A stretch of 64,000 nucleotides of DNA from Paenalcaligenes sp050487225 (GCF_050487225.1 NZ_JBKQGY010000003.1:186001-250000), one strand, 5' to 3'. Shown: positions 18,204-27,212, counted from the stretch's first letter. The notes: a model not told the origin generated them from the sequence alone. Made by a program: numbers and translations.

Positions 18204-18950
18204 TTAGGTTTTTTCTACGACGGCAGCATGTACTTGCTGCCACGTTTCTGTCGCAACGACTGCCCTACCTACTTCAACGCAATGTTCTGCAGGCAACACG
18301 TCTAAGAACTCGCACTCCACCATAGCACCGCGTGAGCACAGTAAGATCCAAATATTGGCCATCAGGCTTTGATCGCCAATGAACGCAAAACGAGCACTAC
18401 GCTCGCCATGCTGGTAATAGCGCAGTGCCACAGGTTGAATATCCACTTTCACGCGTATGGCGGCTTCAAACAAGCTGGCGTGAAAGGGTTTGACCTCGTT
18501 ACCCGCAGACGTTGTGCCTTCAGGAAACAAGCCCACGGCTTCAGAGCGAACGAAGCGTTGATTCATCTGCTCGCTCACGCCTTTGATGGCATGTCGGTGT
18601 GTACGATCTATGTACACCGTACCCGCACCAGATACCAACCAGCCTATCACTGGCCATTTACGAATTTCGCTCTTCGCCACGAAACAGGTAGCGCGCACCT
18701 TATCTAATACAAAAATATCCAACCATGAACAATGATTGGATACCCATAAGACTGAACCGTTTAATACTGGCTTGCCTTGCACGACGACTTTGACGCCGCA
18801 AATGGCCAGCAAACCTTTAGACCAGTTCTGAATCATCCATAATCGGCGTGAAAAACCAATAACGGGGAAAAGTAACAGTGTGGACAACAGTCCACCTATC
18901 AACCACAACAGTAGCCCGGCAGCGCGCCAGACAAATCGCAATACACTCAA
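18204..18950 (-). CDS. plsC: 1-acyl-sn-glycerol-3-phosphate acyltransferase family protein
   Basis: A 248-residue membrane acyltransferase that adds the second acyl chain in phospholipid synthesis. An N-terminal hydrophobic segment is followed by the catalytic HX4D motif (VSNHCSWLDIFVL) and the glycerophosphate-binding FPEGTTSAG. The start is a TTG at 18950 that overlaps the ruvX stop (TTGA) and has AGGA eight bases upstream. The substrate class is likely but not proven; other LPLAT acyltransferases look alike. Confidence 0.88.
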   Translation of the reverse strand: MSVLRFVWRAAGLLLWLIGGLLSTLLLFPVIGFSRRLWMIQNWSKGLLAICGVKVVVQGKPVLNGSVLWVSNHCSWLDIFVLDKVRATCFVAKSEIRKWPVIGWLVSGAGTVYIDRTHRHAIKGVSEQMNQRFVRSEAVGLFPEGTTSAGNEVKPFHASLFEAAIRVKVDIQPVALRYYQHGERSARFAFIGDQSLMANIWILLCSRGAMVECEFLDVLPAEHCVEVGRAVVATETWQQVHAAVVEKT

Positions 18951-19381
18951 GATTCAATTCCTGCTTGTGTAGAAATAGGCTGCCCTTCTTGGGCAGCGTC
19001 CAACCAACGCTGCAAAATCACAGCTGCGGCCACCGCATCATCATCGTCATGATTGCCCAGTATTTGCTGAGCTTCCATGCTAGACCCTCGTTCATCCACC
19101 AGAACTACAGGTAGCCCGTACCGTCCTTGTAACTGGTTGGCAAAACGTCGGCAACGCAAGGATGCATATTGCTCCTCGCCAGAGGTAGTAAGCGGCAAAC
19201 CCACCACCAACTGATCCGGCTGCCACTCTTTGAGTAGCGCCTCTATCGCTGCAAAACGTTGAATTTTAGTGACTGGCCGCAAAATAGTTAAGGGGCGGGC
19301 GTGCCAGGTCAACGTATTGCCTAGCGCCACGCCAATTTTCTTCAGGCCGTAATCAAAGGCCAGCACGGTTAACTCAGGCAT
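18947..19381 (-). CDS. ruvX: Holliday junction resolvase-like / pre-16S rRNA nuclease YqgF
   Basis: A 144-residue RNase H-fold protein of the YqgF/RuvX family, required for 16S rRNA 5'-end maturation. The start MPELTVLAFDYGLKKIGVAL carries the first catalytic Asp. LVVGLPLTTSGEEQ and VVLVDERGSSMEA carry the other acidic positions. It overlaps yqgE by eight bases and plsC by four, so yqgE-ruvX-plsC form one translationally coupled group. Confidence 0.95.
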   Translation of the reverse strand: MPELTVLAFDYGLKKIGVALGNTLTWHARPLTILRPVTKIQRFAAIEALLKEWQPDQLVVGLPLTTSGEEQYASLRCRRFANQLQGRYGLPVVLVDERGSSMEAQQILGNHDDDDAVAAAVILQRWLDAAQEGQPISTQAGIES

Positions 19382-19964
19382 GACCAGCAGCCATACTCAA
19401 CATGGCCGGGTCTATACCCAACTGTGCTAGCGCCGCATGGTAACGCTCACCGGCAGGCAGCTCAAACAAAATTTTGGCGTCTGCGTCTACGTTTAACCAT
19501 GCATTCTGGGACATTTCGTCCTCTAGCTGCCCTGCGCTCCATCCTGCGTACCCTAAGGCAATCAGAACTTGTTCAGGCCCTTTACCGCCCGCTACGTCCT
19601 GCAATACATCACGCGATGTGGTCAATGCCATGTCGCCCAATGCGATGCTAGAGTTATAACTACCTGCTGGAGCATGCAAGACAAACCCTCGGTCTGTTTG
19701 CACCGGGCCACCAAAAAAGACGGCACGCTGCTGCTCTTCTAAGTCTAAAGTCAGTTCTAACTCTATACGTTGCAGCAGATCTCCGATGGTCATATCGGTA
19801 GGTCTATTGATCACTACGCCTAGTGCACCGTTTTCATTGTGTTCACACACATAGATCACCGTGCCTGCTAAGCTACCGGTCACCATCCCAGGCATCGCCA
19901 CCAGCAATTGTTTGGAGAGATCAATACGCTCAGGTGTTTCCACCGCCTGCTCCGCTGTACTCAT
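19374..19964 (-). CDS. yqgE: YqgE/AlgH family protein
   Basis: A 196-residue protein of the AlgH (DUF179) family, often paired with yqgF. It has the family features GSLAGTVIYVCEHNENGALG near the N-terminus, VINRPTDMTIGDL and VFFGGPVQTDRGFVLH. The biochemical function is unknown. The frame extends to 20018, but the ATG at 19964 has a GGGGGG run six bases upstream and gives a normal start. It lies between the rubredoxin gene and ruvX on the same strand. Confidence 0.93.
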   Translation of the reverse strand: MSTAEQAVETPERIDLSKQLLVAMPGMVTGSLAGTVIYVCEHNENGALGVVINRPTDMTIGDLLQRIELELTLDLEEQQRAVFFGGPVQTDRGFVLHAPAGSYNSSIALGDMALTTSRDVLQDVAGGKGPEQVLIALGYAGWSAGQLEDEMSQNAWLNVDADAKILFELPAGERYHAALAQLGIDPAMLSMAAGHA

Positions 19965-20007
19965 GTTGAACCCCCCAATACTAAATGTCGTAGCGTCACG
20001 ACTGAAA

Positions 20008-20172
20008 TTAGACTTCAATCAGCTCAAAATCCTCTTTACGTGCACCACACTCTGGACAAACCCAGTTTGGCGGCACATCCTCCCATAGAGTACCAGGCGC
20101 AATCCCTTCTTCAGGCAGGCCTGCTTCTTCATCATAGATCCACCCACAAATCAAACACATCCAGGTACGCAT
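20008..20172 (-). CDS. Rubredoxin
   Basis: A 54-residue small gene translating to a complete rubredoxin. It has two iron-binding knuckles, MCLICGWIYDEEAG (C6, C9) and WVCPECGARKEDFELIEV (C39, C42), with PGTLWEDVPPNW between them. It carries one electron on an Fe(SCys)4 centre in the cytoplasm. The partner reductase is not nearby. It is divergent from the ThiD-like gene and lies 43 bases upstream of yqgE on the same strand. Confidence 0.96.
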   Translation of the reverse strand: MRTWMCLICGWIYDEEAGLPEEGIAPGTLWEDVPPNWVCPECGARKEDFELIEV

Positions 20173-20301
20173 AACTCAAATTCTCTCTTCAAAAAACTCT
20201 GGACCCCCCGCAAGCAGGCAATCCATTAAAATGGGCTTCATAATACTAAACCCTGCGCCAATCTGGCGTACTTTGCTCAAGTTTCATTGATTTTTCACAT
20301 C

Positions 20302-21108
20302 ATGGCTACTGATTTACCGCCTTCCTCACCACCTTTGGTGTTGTTGTTTGGCCCTCTGGATCCCACTGGCGCAGCCCACCTTATGGCGGACAGCATCAGC
20401 TGTGCCCGCTTGGGTTGCCACGCGCTCAGTGTAGTCACCAGTTTGCACGTACAAGACACCATTTCCTGCGAACAATTGCAACTTGTGCCGCCCGAGCACC
20501 TGTATGACCAGATGCGCTGTTTGCTGGAAGATATGCCCATCAGCGCCATCAAGGCTGGCCCGCTATACAGCGCAGAGGCCGCTAGTGTACTGGCTCAAGT
20601 CGCTGCAGACTACACAGCCATTCCGCTGGTGCTGCAGTTGCAGTCATTGCAGGATCACATGCTGGCCGATCATGACATAGATACAGATGATGTCATGGAC
20701 GCGATTTTTCAACTGGTACTGCCACAAACCGATTTGGTCGTGGCCGATAGTACCTTATTGGAACAGTTGCAAAACTCAGGTCATTTGCCTGAGCAAGATG
20801 ATGTGTTCCAAGCCGTGCTGGATTTAGGCGCTAACCAATTACTAAGCGCTACCACCGCTAACGGTGCAGACCCAGCTCGCTACCAGTTGCTAGGCCAAGA
20901 CGGCACACGCCAGCACTGGCCATTGCAAGCCACGCCACATCGTCTGCATGACACCGACTCCACGCTTAGCGTTGCGATTGCTGCAGGGCTAGCACAAGCC
21001 AAACCCATGAATCGGGCCATCACTGACGCTATACGCTTTACCGAAAGCAGCGCAGAACGACATTTTCAAGCCGGCATGGGCAAACTCATCTTGAACCAAA
21101 CGCTATGA
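20302..21108 (+). CDS. ThiD-like (hydroxymethylpyrimidine kinase family) protein with degenerate active site
   Basis: A 268-residue ribokinase-fold protein. It aligns by eye with ThiD (HMP/HMP-P kinase): LVLLFGPLDPTGAAHLMAD replaces the usual AGSDPSGGAGIQAD, HALSVVTSLHVQDT matches the ThiD start region, and ISAIKAGPLYSAEA matches the next motif. The C-terminal anion-hole motif, normally GTGC followed by L-S, reads DTDSTLSVAIAAGLA, so the catalytic cysteine is lost. The substrate loop KSGD is not recognisable. It overlaps thiE by four bases (ATGA). It may have a changed role (regulatory, or a different substrate) or be weakly active. The start is the ATG at 20302. Confidence 0.75.
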   Translation: MATDLPPSSPPLVLLFGPLDPTGAAHLMADSISCARLGCHALSVVTSLHVQDTISCEQLQLVPPEHLYDQMRCLLEDMPISAIKAGPLYSAEAASVLAQVAADYTAIPLVLQLQSLQDHMLADHDIDTDDVMDAIFQLVLPQTDLVVADSTLLEQLQNSGHLPEQDDVFQAVLDLGANQLLSATTANGADPARYQLLGQDGTRQHWPLQATPHRLHDTDSTLSVAIAAGLAQAKPMNRAITDAIRFTESSAERHFQAGMGKLILNQTL

Positions 21109-21767
21109 CCCAAACATTACGTTTTCCTCGTGGCTTGTATGGTGTCACCCCTGAGTGGGATGACACCGCTAAATTACTTGATGCAGTCTCTGACGCGCAC
21201 CGTGGTGGCATGACTGTGCTGCAATGGCGGCGCAAATTGGCTACGCCTGAGTTGGCCAGTCAGCAACTAGAGGCTTTGCTCGCACGTTGCCGCGAACTCA
21301 CCTTACCCTTGCTCATTAATGACGACTGGGAGTTGGCACTGCAATGCCACGCTGACGGTGCACATTTGGGTAAAGATGACGGCTCACTGAGCATGGCCAG
21401 AGCCGCACTGCCTAGCCCCAAATTTGTGGGAGCCTCCTGCTACAACCAGCCTGGTTTGGCATTACAAGCCATACAAGCTGGCGTGGATTACGTGGCTTTT
21501 GGTGCCATGTTCCCCTCTAGCGTCAAACCTAACGCCCCTCGTGCATTACCCGAACACCTACAACAAGGCTTGGCCCACTGCCGCGCACATGCGACAGCCT
21601 CAGGCAGACCCACAGTGGTCGCCATTGGTGGAATCACACTGGACAATGCTGCCAGCGTAATTCAGGCCGGAGCCGATACAATAGCCGTTATTAGTAGCCT
21701 GTTTGAGGCTCCCAACGTTTACCAGCGAGCTCAAGCTTTTACGGATCTTTTTGCCAAATTCGCTTAA
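21105..21767 (+). CDS. thiE: Thiamine phosphate synthase
   Basis: A 220-residue TIM-barrel enzyme that joins HMP-PP and the thiazole phosphate to give thiamine phosphate. Motifs seen are VLQWRRKL (pyrophosphate site region, usually Q-x-R-x-K), LLINDDWELAL, GAHLGKDDGSL, VDYVAFGAMFPSSVKP and VAIGGITLDNA. The coupled start (ATGA) links it to the ThiD-like gene. No TPP riboswitch is recognisable in the upstream gap. Confidence 0.94.
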   Translation: MTQTLRFPRGLYGVTPEWDDTAKLLDAVSDAHRGGMTVLQWRRKLATPELASQQLEALLARCRELTLPLLINDDWELALQCHADGAHLGKDDGSLSMARAALPSPKFVGASCYNQPGLALQAIQAGVDYVAFGAMFPSSVKPNAPRALPEHLQQGLAHCRAHATASGRPTVVAIGGITLDNAASVIQAGADTIAVISSLFEAPNVYQRAQAFTDLFAKFA

Positions 21768-21794
21768 CACGCTCATCTTTACCGGATACTTCAC

Positions 21795-23072
21795 ATGACT
21801 AGCAATGCAGATTTGTTCGAACGTGCCTGCCACCATATTCCTGGTGGTGTTAACTCCCCCGTGCGAGCTTTTGGCTCGGTAGGTGGTACCCCACGCTTTA
21901 TCCAACGCGCACAAGGCCCGTGGGTATGGGATGCAGAAGGCACCCAGTACATTGATTACGTAGGCTCTTGGGGCCCTGCTATTCTTGGTCACGCACACCC
22001 TGAAGTGATCAAAGCGGTTCAAGAAAGCGCTGCACACGGCTTGTCCTTTGGCGCACCTACAGCAGGTGAAGTAGAACTGGCTGACTTGATTTGCCAATTG
22101 CTGCCATCCATTGAAAAAGTACGTTTGGTCAGTTCCGGCACCGAAGCCACCATGAGTGCTATTCGTTTGGCTCGTGGCTACACTGGCCGCAACAAAATCA
22201 TCAAATTTGAAGGCTGCTACCACGGTCATGCTGACAGCTTGCTGGTGAAAGCGGGTTCTGGCCTGCTGACGTTCGGCAACCCCACATCTGCTGGCGTACC
22301 GGCTGAGTTCATCCAACACACACTGGTACTGAACTTCAACGACATCGAAGGCGTTAAAGCAGCCTTTGCTCAACACGCTGACGACATCGCTTGCATTATT
22401 GTTGAACCCGTTGCTGGCAACATGAACCTGATCAAGCCTATTCCTGGCTTCTTAGAAACCCTGCGCGAGCAATGTACCGAACACGGCGCCGTGCTGATTT
22501 TTGATGAAGTGATGACAGGCTTCCGTGCTGGCGCTAAAGGCGTACAAGGCATTAGCGGCATTCGTCCTGACATGACCACACTGGCTAAAGTCATTGGTGG
22601 TGGTATGCCCGTGGGTGCGTTTGGTGGTAAAGCCGAAATCATGGATTGCATTGCACCACTAGGTTCTGTGTACCAAGCTGGTACATTGTCCGGTAACCCT
22701 GTTGCCGTTGCAGCAGGTCTGGCCACACTGAAACTGCTGCAAGCGCCTGGCGTCTACGATCAGCTGGAAAAACAAACTCGCGTGCTGGCCGAAGGCTTGG
22801 CTGAACGCGCACGTGCTGCTGGCCACGCGTTTTCTAGTGATTACGTGGGCGGTATGTTGGGCCTGTATTTCACTGACACAGTACCTACATCGTTTGCCGA
22901 AGTATCAAAAAGCGATACACAGAAATTTAATCGCTTCTTCCATGGCATGCTGGATGCAGGTGTGTACTTGGCTCCATCAGCGTATGAGGCAAGCTTCGTG
23001 TCGTTGACTCACGATGACGCCATCGTTGCACAAACCCTGAACGCCGCCGAGCACGTATTTAAACAACTTTAA
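21795..23072 (+). CDS. hemL: Glutamate-1-semialdehyde 2,1-aminomutase
   Basis: A 425-residue PLP enzyme of the class-III aminotransferase fold that makes 5-aminolevulinate for heme. It shows HIPGGVNSPVRAFGSVGG at the N-terminus, SSGTEATMSAIRLARGYTGR, FDEVMTGFRAG, and the PLP-binding lysine in TTLAKVIGGGMPVGAFGG. Length and motifs are those of HemL. It is the last gene of the ThiD-like/thiE/hemL group; two hairpins follow. Confidence 0.98.
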   Translation: MTSNADLFERACHHIPGGVNSPVRAFGSVGGTPRFIQRAQGPWVWDAEGTQYIDYVGSWGPAILGHAHPEVIKAVQESAAHGLSFGAPTAGEVELADLICQLLPSIEKVRLVSSGTEATMSAIRLARGYTGRNKIIKFEGCYHGHADSLLVKAGSGLLTFGNPTSAGVPAEFIQHTLVLNFNDIEGVKAAFAQHADDIACIIVEPVAGNMNLIKPIPGFLETLREQCTEHGAVLIFDEVMTGFRAGAKGVQGISGIRPDMTTLAKVIGGGMPVGAFGGKAEIMDCIAPLGSVYQAGTLSGNPVAVAAGLATLKLLQAPGVYDQLEKQTRVLAEGLAERARAAGHAFSSDYVGGMLGLYFTDTVPTSFAEVSKSDTQKFNRFFHGMLDAGVYLAPSAYEASFVSLTHDDAIVAQTLNAAEHVFKQL

Positions 23073-23115
23073 TGCTGAAGTTGTTTCGCTGTAAAAGGCG
23101 TATTTAGCGGGCTTC

Positions 23116-23149
23116 AAGCCACTGCCGTATCATGGGGCAGTGGCTTTTT
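23116..23149 (+). terminator. Intrinsic terminator after hemL
   Basis: AAGCCACTGCC (23116-23126) pairs with GGCAGTGGCTT (23136-23146) and is followed by a T-run. A second hairpin, AAACAACTT/AAGTTGTTT (23061-23086), overlaps the hemL stop and may protect the 3' end. Confidence 0.88.
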
Positions 23150-23280
23150 CGTGAACAGTCGAATGTTAAAAGCTTGATTATTCGCAAGGCAAAGATACCC
23201 CCCACTAATAGAATTGAATGCATCGTCTGAGCCCTTAACGGGGTTTGAATTCATATAGCGCTTCTTTATGGAATACCGCC

Positions 23281-23811
23281 ATGAATATGCATGATGTACC
23301 CTTTACTGCGACCTTAGCTGATGCTCCTGACCTAGAAAGCCGTGTGGTGTCTAGTGACCATCAGGACATACGCCTATGGCTACGACTGCTCAGCTGCACC
23401 ACTTTTATAGAAAACGAAATCCGTAGCCGTCTGCGTAGCGAGTTTCAAACCACATTGCCCCGCTTTGATCTCATGGCTCAACTGCAGCATGAAGCAGGCG
23501 GCATGAAAATGAGTGATCTTTCTAGACGCATGATGGTCACGAACGGCAACATTACGGGCATTGCTGACCAGCTAGAAAAAGATGGGCTGGTAGAGCGTAC
23601 CAAGCTGGATACTGACCGCCGTAGCTCGTTGATTCGCTTAACGCCCAAAGGCCGCAAGCTGTATCAGAAGATATCCCAAGCACACGAGTCATGGATTCGC
23701 ACACTGTTCGCATCGTTGTCTAAGAACAGTCACCAGAAACTCTATGAACAGCTGGGCGAACTTAAAACGATGGCGCGTCTGTTCAGTCACATTCCTGAGA
23801 TGGCCTCTTAA
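23281..23811 (+). CDS. MarR family transcriptional regulator
   Basis: A 176-residue winged-helix regulator. The helix-turn-helix lies at about residues 75-115 (MKMSDLSRRMMVTNGNITGI), followed by the wing DGLVERTKLDTDRRSSLIRL and the C-terminal dimerisation helix. MarR proteins usually repress genes for aromatic compound use or stress and are released by a phenolic ligand. No divergent target is present, so the target is unknown. The start at 23281 is preceded by GGA; an in-frame TTG at 23245 is less likely. A TGAATTCA palindrome at 23246-23253 could be an autoregulatory site. Confidence 0.88.
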   Translation: MNMHDVPFTATLADAPDLESRVVSSDHQDIRLWLRLLSCTTFIENEIRSRLRSEFQTTLPRFDLMAQLQHEAGGMKMSDLSRRMMVTNGNITGIADQLEKDGLVERTKLDTDRRSSLIRLTPKGRKLYQKISQAHESWIRTLFASLSKNSHQKLYEQLGELKTMARLFSHIPEMAS

Positions 23812-23936
23812 CCCTAGCCGTTTACTCTGATCGCCCCTTCGCCATACCGACGAAGCCCTATCAGTAGCTGCACTGCGCTCAGCAAAACGGGTATGATTAA
23901 AGCCTATTTTTGATCTCTCTCACCTACAGGTGTGTT

Positions 23937-25163
23937 ATGGCTGTCAATCTGCAAATTCCCGCTGAATCCGAGATTCACGCTGTTGCTGGCGTTGAAATTG
24001 GTATTACTGCTGCTGGTATTCATAAATCGGGTCGCCCTGACCTGACTGTATTTAAACTTGCTCCCAACAGTGCGGTTGCAGGTGTCTTTACCACCAACCG
24101 TTTTCGTGCGGCACCCGTGCAGGTCAGTGAAGCTCACCTGCACTCCGATGCCGACACACGTGCATTGGTGATCAACACCGGAAACGCTAATGCCGCTACT
24201 GGCGAAAGTGGTTTGCAAAATGCGCGTACCACATGTGCAGAGTTGGCTGAACTGCTGGATTTGCGTCCATCACAAGTACTGCCTTTTTCTACTGGTGTGA
24301 TTCTAGAGCCCCTGCCGGTGGAAAAATTGGTTGCGGCGTTGCCAGCTGCTGTAGGCAGCTTTGGTGCTAACCGCTGGTTTGATGCAGCACACAGCATCAT
24401 GACCACTGACACCCAGCCTAAAATTCATTCCAGCCAGATCACACTGGGCGACACCCTGACCACCATTACTGGTATCAGCAAAGGTGCAGGCATGATCAAA
24501 CCCAACATGGCAACCATGCTGGGCTTCTTGGCTACCGATGCCGGTATTGCCCCTGAATTGCTAAAAGAGATGACTCGCTCTATTGCGAACCGCTCTTTCA
24601 ACCGCATCACCATTGATGGCGACACCTCCACCAACGATTCCTTCATCATTATGGCTACTGGCCAAAATGGCGTGATGGTGGATTCCGTTGCCAGCCCTCA
24701 CTACGCTGTGCTGTACCAAGCATTGACGGCCGCTGCTGCCGAATTGGCGCAAAAGATCGTACGCGATGCCGAGGGCGCGACTAAGTTCATGACCATTCAG
24801 GTTGAAAACGCTGCGAACGAAGCCGAAGCTCTGAAAGTGGCTTACGCTGTTGCTCAGTCACCACTGGTTAAAACCGCTTTCTACGCCTCCGATCCAAACT
24901 TGGGTCGTATTCTGTGTGCCATTGGTTACGCCGGCATTAAAGACTTAGATGTCAGCAAACTGCGCCTGTGGTTGGGCGATGTATTGGTGGCTGAAGAAGG
25001 TGGTCGCGCCGCCAGCTACCTAGAGGAAGATGGCCAACGCGTGATGCAAGAAGCTGAAATCGTGATGCGCATTGACTTAAATCGCGGCACGCACAATGAA
25101 ACGGTTTACACCTGCGACTTCTCGCACGATTACGTGACGATCAACGCGGACTACCGCTCTTGA
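23937..25163 (+). CDS. argJ: Bifunctional glutamate N-acetyltransferase / ornithine acetyltransferase
   Basis: A 408-residue self-cleaving enzyme of the cyclic arginine pathway: it moves acetyl from N-acetylornithine to glutamate. The cleavage and nucleophile site is in GMIKPNMATMLGFLATDA, where the Ala-Thr bond is cut and the Thr becomes the catalytic residue. AAPVQVSEAHLH, VINTGNANAATG and KTAFYASDPNLGRILCAIGY also fit. The start at 23937 has AGG at suitable distance; upstream in-frame codons to 23910 are unlikely. Confidence 0.97.
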   Translation: MAVNLQIPAESEIHAVAGVEIGITAAGIHKSGRPDLTVFKLAPNSAVAGVFTTNRFRAAPVQVSEAHLHSDADTRALVINTGNANAATGESGLQNARTTCAELAELLDLRPSQVLPFSTGVILEPLPVEKLVAALPAAVGSFGANRWFDAAHSIMTTDTQPKIHSSQITLGDTLTTITGISKGAGMIKPNMATMLGFLATDAGIAPELLKEMTRSIANRSFNRITIDGDTSTNDSFIIMATGQNGVMVDSVASPHYAVLYQALTAAAAELAQKIVRDAEGATKFMTIQVENAANEAEALKVAYAVAQSPLVKTAFYASDPNLGRILCAIGYAGIKDLDVSKLRLWLGDVLVAEEGGRAASYLEEDGQRVMQEAEIVMRIDLNRGTHNETVYTCDFSHDYVTINADYRS

Positions 25164-25172
25164 TCCACCTAG

Positions 25173-25191
25173 GGCAGCCCTCAAGGCTGCC
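25173..25191 (+). terminator. Possible weak terminator after argJ
   Basis: GGCAGCC and GGCTGCC pair around a 5-base loop just after the argJ stop. The following sequence is only moderately T-rich, so efficiency is doubtful. Confidence 0.45.
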
Positions 25192-25209
25192 TTACAGGTG
25201 CTTGTTTTA

Positions 25210-25238
25210 TTGCGGATTTTAAGTTTTTCCCCTACAAT
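25210..25238 (+). promoter_or_regulatory. Sigma-70-type promoter of rplU-rpmA
   Basis: TTGCGG (25210-25215) and TACAAT (25233-25238) are separated by exactly 17 bases, with the rplU start about 80 bases downstream. This is the best promoter match I noticed in the window and fits a highly expressed ribosomal operon. Confidence 0.65.
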
Positions 25239-25316
25239 AAAAGGCTTAGCTTAAAAGGCTAATAATTTTATTTTTATGATTTTGGCGATTTTCGCCAGAT
25301 TTTTAGGATTTTCCCT

Positions 25317-25628
25317 ATGTACGCGGTTATAAAAACCGGTGGTAAACAGTATCGTGTTACTACTGGCCAAAAATTGAAAATAGAACAGATACCGGCAGAC
25401 ATTGGGCAAGAAATCTCGCTAGACCAGGTTTTGTCCGTTGGTGAAGGTGAGTCCCTGCAAGTGGGTACTCCTTTTGTTAATGGTGCCGTGGTTAAAGCTA
25501 CTGTTCTTGCACAAGGCCGTCACCCAAAAATCAAGATCTTCAAAATGCGCCGTCGCAAGGGCTATCGCAAAACACAAGGTCACCGTCAAAATTACACCGA
25601 AGTTCGTATCGAAGCTGTTAACGCTTAA
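25317..25628 (+). CDS. rplU: 50S ribosomal protein L21
   Basis: A 103-residue protein of the large ribosomal subunit that contacts 23S rRNA and L20. It has the typical start MYAVIKTGGKQYRV, the EQIPADIGQEISLDQVL segment and the basic tail KMRRRKGYRKTQGHRQNYTE. It is first in the conserved rplU-rpmA-obgE order. Confidence 0.98.
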   Translation: MYAVIKTGGKQYRVTTGQKLKIEQIPADIGQEISLDQVLSVGEGESLQVGTPFVNGAVVKATVLAQGRHPKIKIFKMRRRKGYRKTQGHRQNYTEVRIEAVNA

Positions 25629-25673
25629 GTAGCGTACAGTTTTGGAACTTCCGGCATAACTGGAGTTTAAAAA

Positions 25674-25934
25674 ATGGCACAGAAGAAAGGCGGCGGCTCT
25701 ACGCGGAACGGACGCGACTCACAATCGAAACGACTGGGCGTCAAAATCTACGGTGGCCAAGCCATCAATGCTGGTTCTATCATCGTTCGCCAGCGCGGTA
25801 CTGAATTCCACCCCGGCGTAAACGTCGGCATGGGCAAAGACCACACCCTGTACTCCTTGGTGAATGGTCATGTTAAGTTCAGCATCTCTGGTGCTCTGAA
25901 CAAACGTACTGTTTCCGTAATCGCTGCTGAATAA
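25674..25934 (+). CDS. rpmA: 50S ribosomal protein L27
   Basis: An 86-residue ribosomal protein whose N-terminal tail reaches the peptidyl transferase centre. MAQKKGGGSTRNGRDSQSKR and IIVRQRGTEFHPGVNVGMG are diagnostic. GGAG upstream gives a clear ribosome site. The N-terminus has no cleavable extension like that found in Firmicutes. Confidence 0.98.
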   Translation: MAQKKGGGSTRNGRDSQSKRLGVKIYGGQAINAGSIIVRQRGTEFHPGVNVGMGKDHTLYSLVNGHVKFSISGALNKRTVSVIAAE

Positions 25935-25955
25935 GCATCATTACTGACAGTATCA

Positions 25956-25985
25956 AAGCCCTGCCCCAAACCGGCAGGGCTTTTT
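25956..25985 (+). terminator. Intrinsic terminator after rpmA
   Basis: AAGCCCTGCC (25956-25965) pairs with GGCAGGGCTT (25973-25982), followed by TTT. It separates rplU-rpmA from obgE, which should therefore have its own promoter or rely on read-through. Confidence 0.9.
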
Positions 25986-26040
25986 GCTTTACACTATCTA
26001 TCTTTACATTAGTACATTACACATCAGGTCAAATCACTTT

Positions 26041-27174
26041 ATGAAATTCGTAGACGAAGCAACCATTGAGGTTATAGGCGGTCGCGGCGGCAATGGCGCT
26101 GCAAGCTTTCGCCGCGAAAAGTTCATCCCTAAAGGTGGACCTGATGGCGGTGATGGCGGCCGTGGCGGCAACGTGTATGCTATTGCCGACCGTAACGTCA
26201 ACACCCTCATTGATTACCGTTTTTCTCGACTGCACCGCGCACGTAACGGTGAAAACGGTAGAGGTTCAGACCAGTACGGCGCAGCAGGCACAGATATTGT
26301 GTTGCGTATGCCTGTAGGCACCACCATTATGGATGCCGAAACAGGCGAACTGCTGTTCGATCTGGATCACCACGATCAAGAAGTTATCTTGGCCGCTGGC
26401 GGTCAAGGTGGTCTGGGTAACTTGCACTTTAAAAGCAGTATCAACCGCGCTCCCCGTCAATGCACACCAGGCGAAATGGGTCATCAGCGCAAACTGCGCT
26501 TAGAGCTAAAAGTGTTGGCTGATGTAGGTCTGTTAGGTTTACCTAATGCAGGGAAATCCACCTTTATCAGTAAAGTGTCGAATGCTCGCCCACGTATTGC
26601 TGATTACCCCTTTACGACACTGCACCCTAATTTAGGCGTGGTACGTACCTCGGCCTCGCACAGCTTTGTGATTGCCGACCTTCCTGGTCTGATTGAAGGC
26701 GCATCCGAAGGTGCAGGTTTAGGTCATTTGTTCTTGCGTCACCTGTCACGCACACGTTTGTTGCTACACATTGTGGACGTTAGCACCTTAGACCAAGACG
26801 TAGACCCTGTAGAAGCAGCGTTAGAGCAAATCAACGTGATTACGGCTGAACTGGGCTTGTACAGTGAAGAACTGGGCGACAAACCTCGCTGGTTAGCGCT
26901 AAACAAACTCGACATGGTGGATGACCCCGAAGCCTTACGTGCAGAGTTGGTGAAACGCTTAGATTGGAAAGCACCTATCTATGGTATGTCTGCGCTAACA
27001 GGTCAAGGCACTGAAGAGCTTGTTCGCGACATCCAAAACTGGCTAGACGAGCAACGTCGTCAACAGCAAGAAGCGGAAGAAAAAGCAGCGGGTACGTTTG
27101 TTCAGGTCGACCCTAGGTTTGACGAAAAACGACAAAACATTGATGTACCTCCGCCGGCAGCAGACAACGAATAG
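26041..27174 (+). CDS. obgE: GTPase Obg/CgtA
   Basis: A 377-residue GTPase for late 50S ribosome assembly and stress responses. The glycine-rich Obg domain (1-158) starts MKFVDEATIEVIGGRGGNG. The G domain has G1 GLPNAGKSTFI, switch II DLPGLIEGASEGAGLG, and G4 NKLD. A charged C-terminal tail follows. The frame is open back to 25984 across the terminator, but the ATG at 26041 is the family start. Confidence 0.97.
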   Translation: MKFVDEATIEVIGGRGGNGAASFRREKFIPKGGPDGGDGGRGGNVYAIADRNVNTLIDYRFSRLHRARNGENGRGSDQYGAAGTDIVLRMPVGTTIMDAETGELLFDLDHHDQEVILAAGGQGGLGNLHFKSSINRAPRQCTPGEMGHQRKLRLELKVLADVGLLGLPNAGKSTFISKVSNARPRIADYPFTTLHPNLGVVRTSASHSFVIADLPGLIEGASEGAGLGHLFLRHLSRTRLLLHIVDVSTLDQDVDPVEAALEQINVITAELGLYSEELGDKPRWLALNKLDMVDDPEALRAELVKRLDWKAPIYGMSALTGQGTEELVRDIQNWLDEQRRQQQEAEEKAAGTFVQVDPRFDEKRQNIDVPPPAADNE

Positions 27175-27212
27175 CAAAGGCGACGCTCTCGCGTCATTCA
27201 GCGCTAAAATCC

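Noticed and set aside
20173..20301. A TPP riboswitch before the ThiD-like gene
   Set aside because: The conserved CTGAGA and GATCTGGATAATGCCAGC-type THI-box elements are not present in this 129-base gap.
21600..22376. A 258-codon minus-strand open frame across thiE and hemL
   Set aside because: Both genes on the plus strand have diagnostic motifs over this stretch; the antisense product has low-complexity, Cys/Phe-rich text with no domain.
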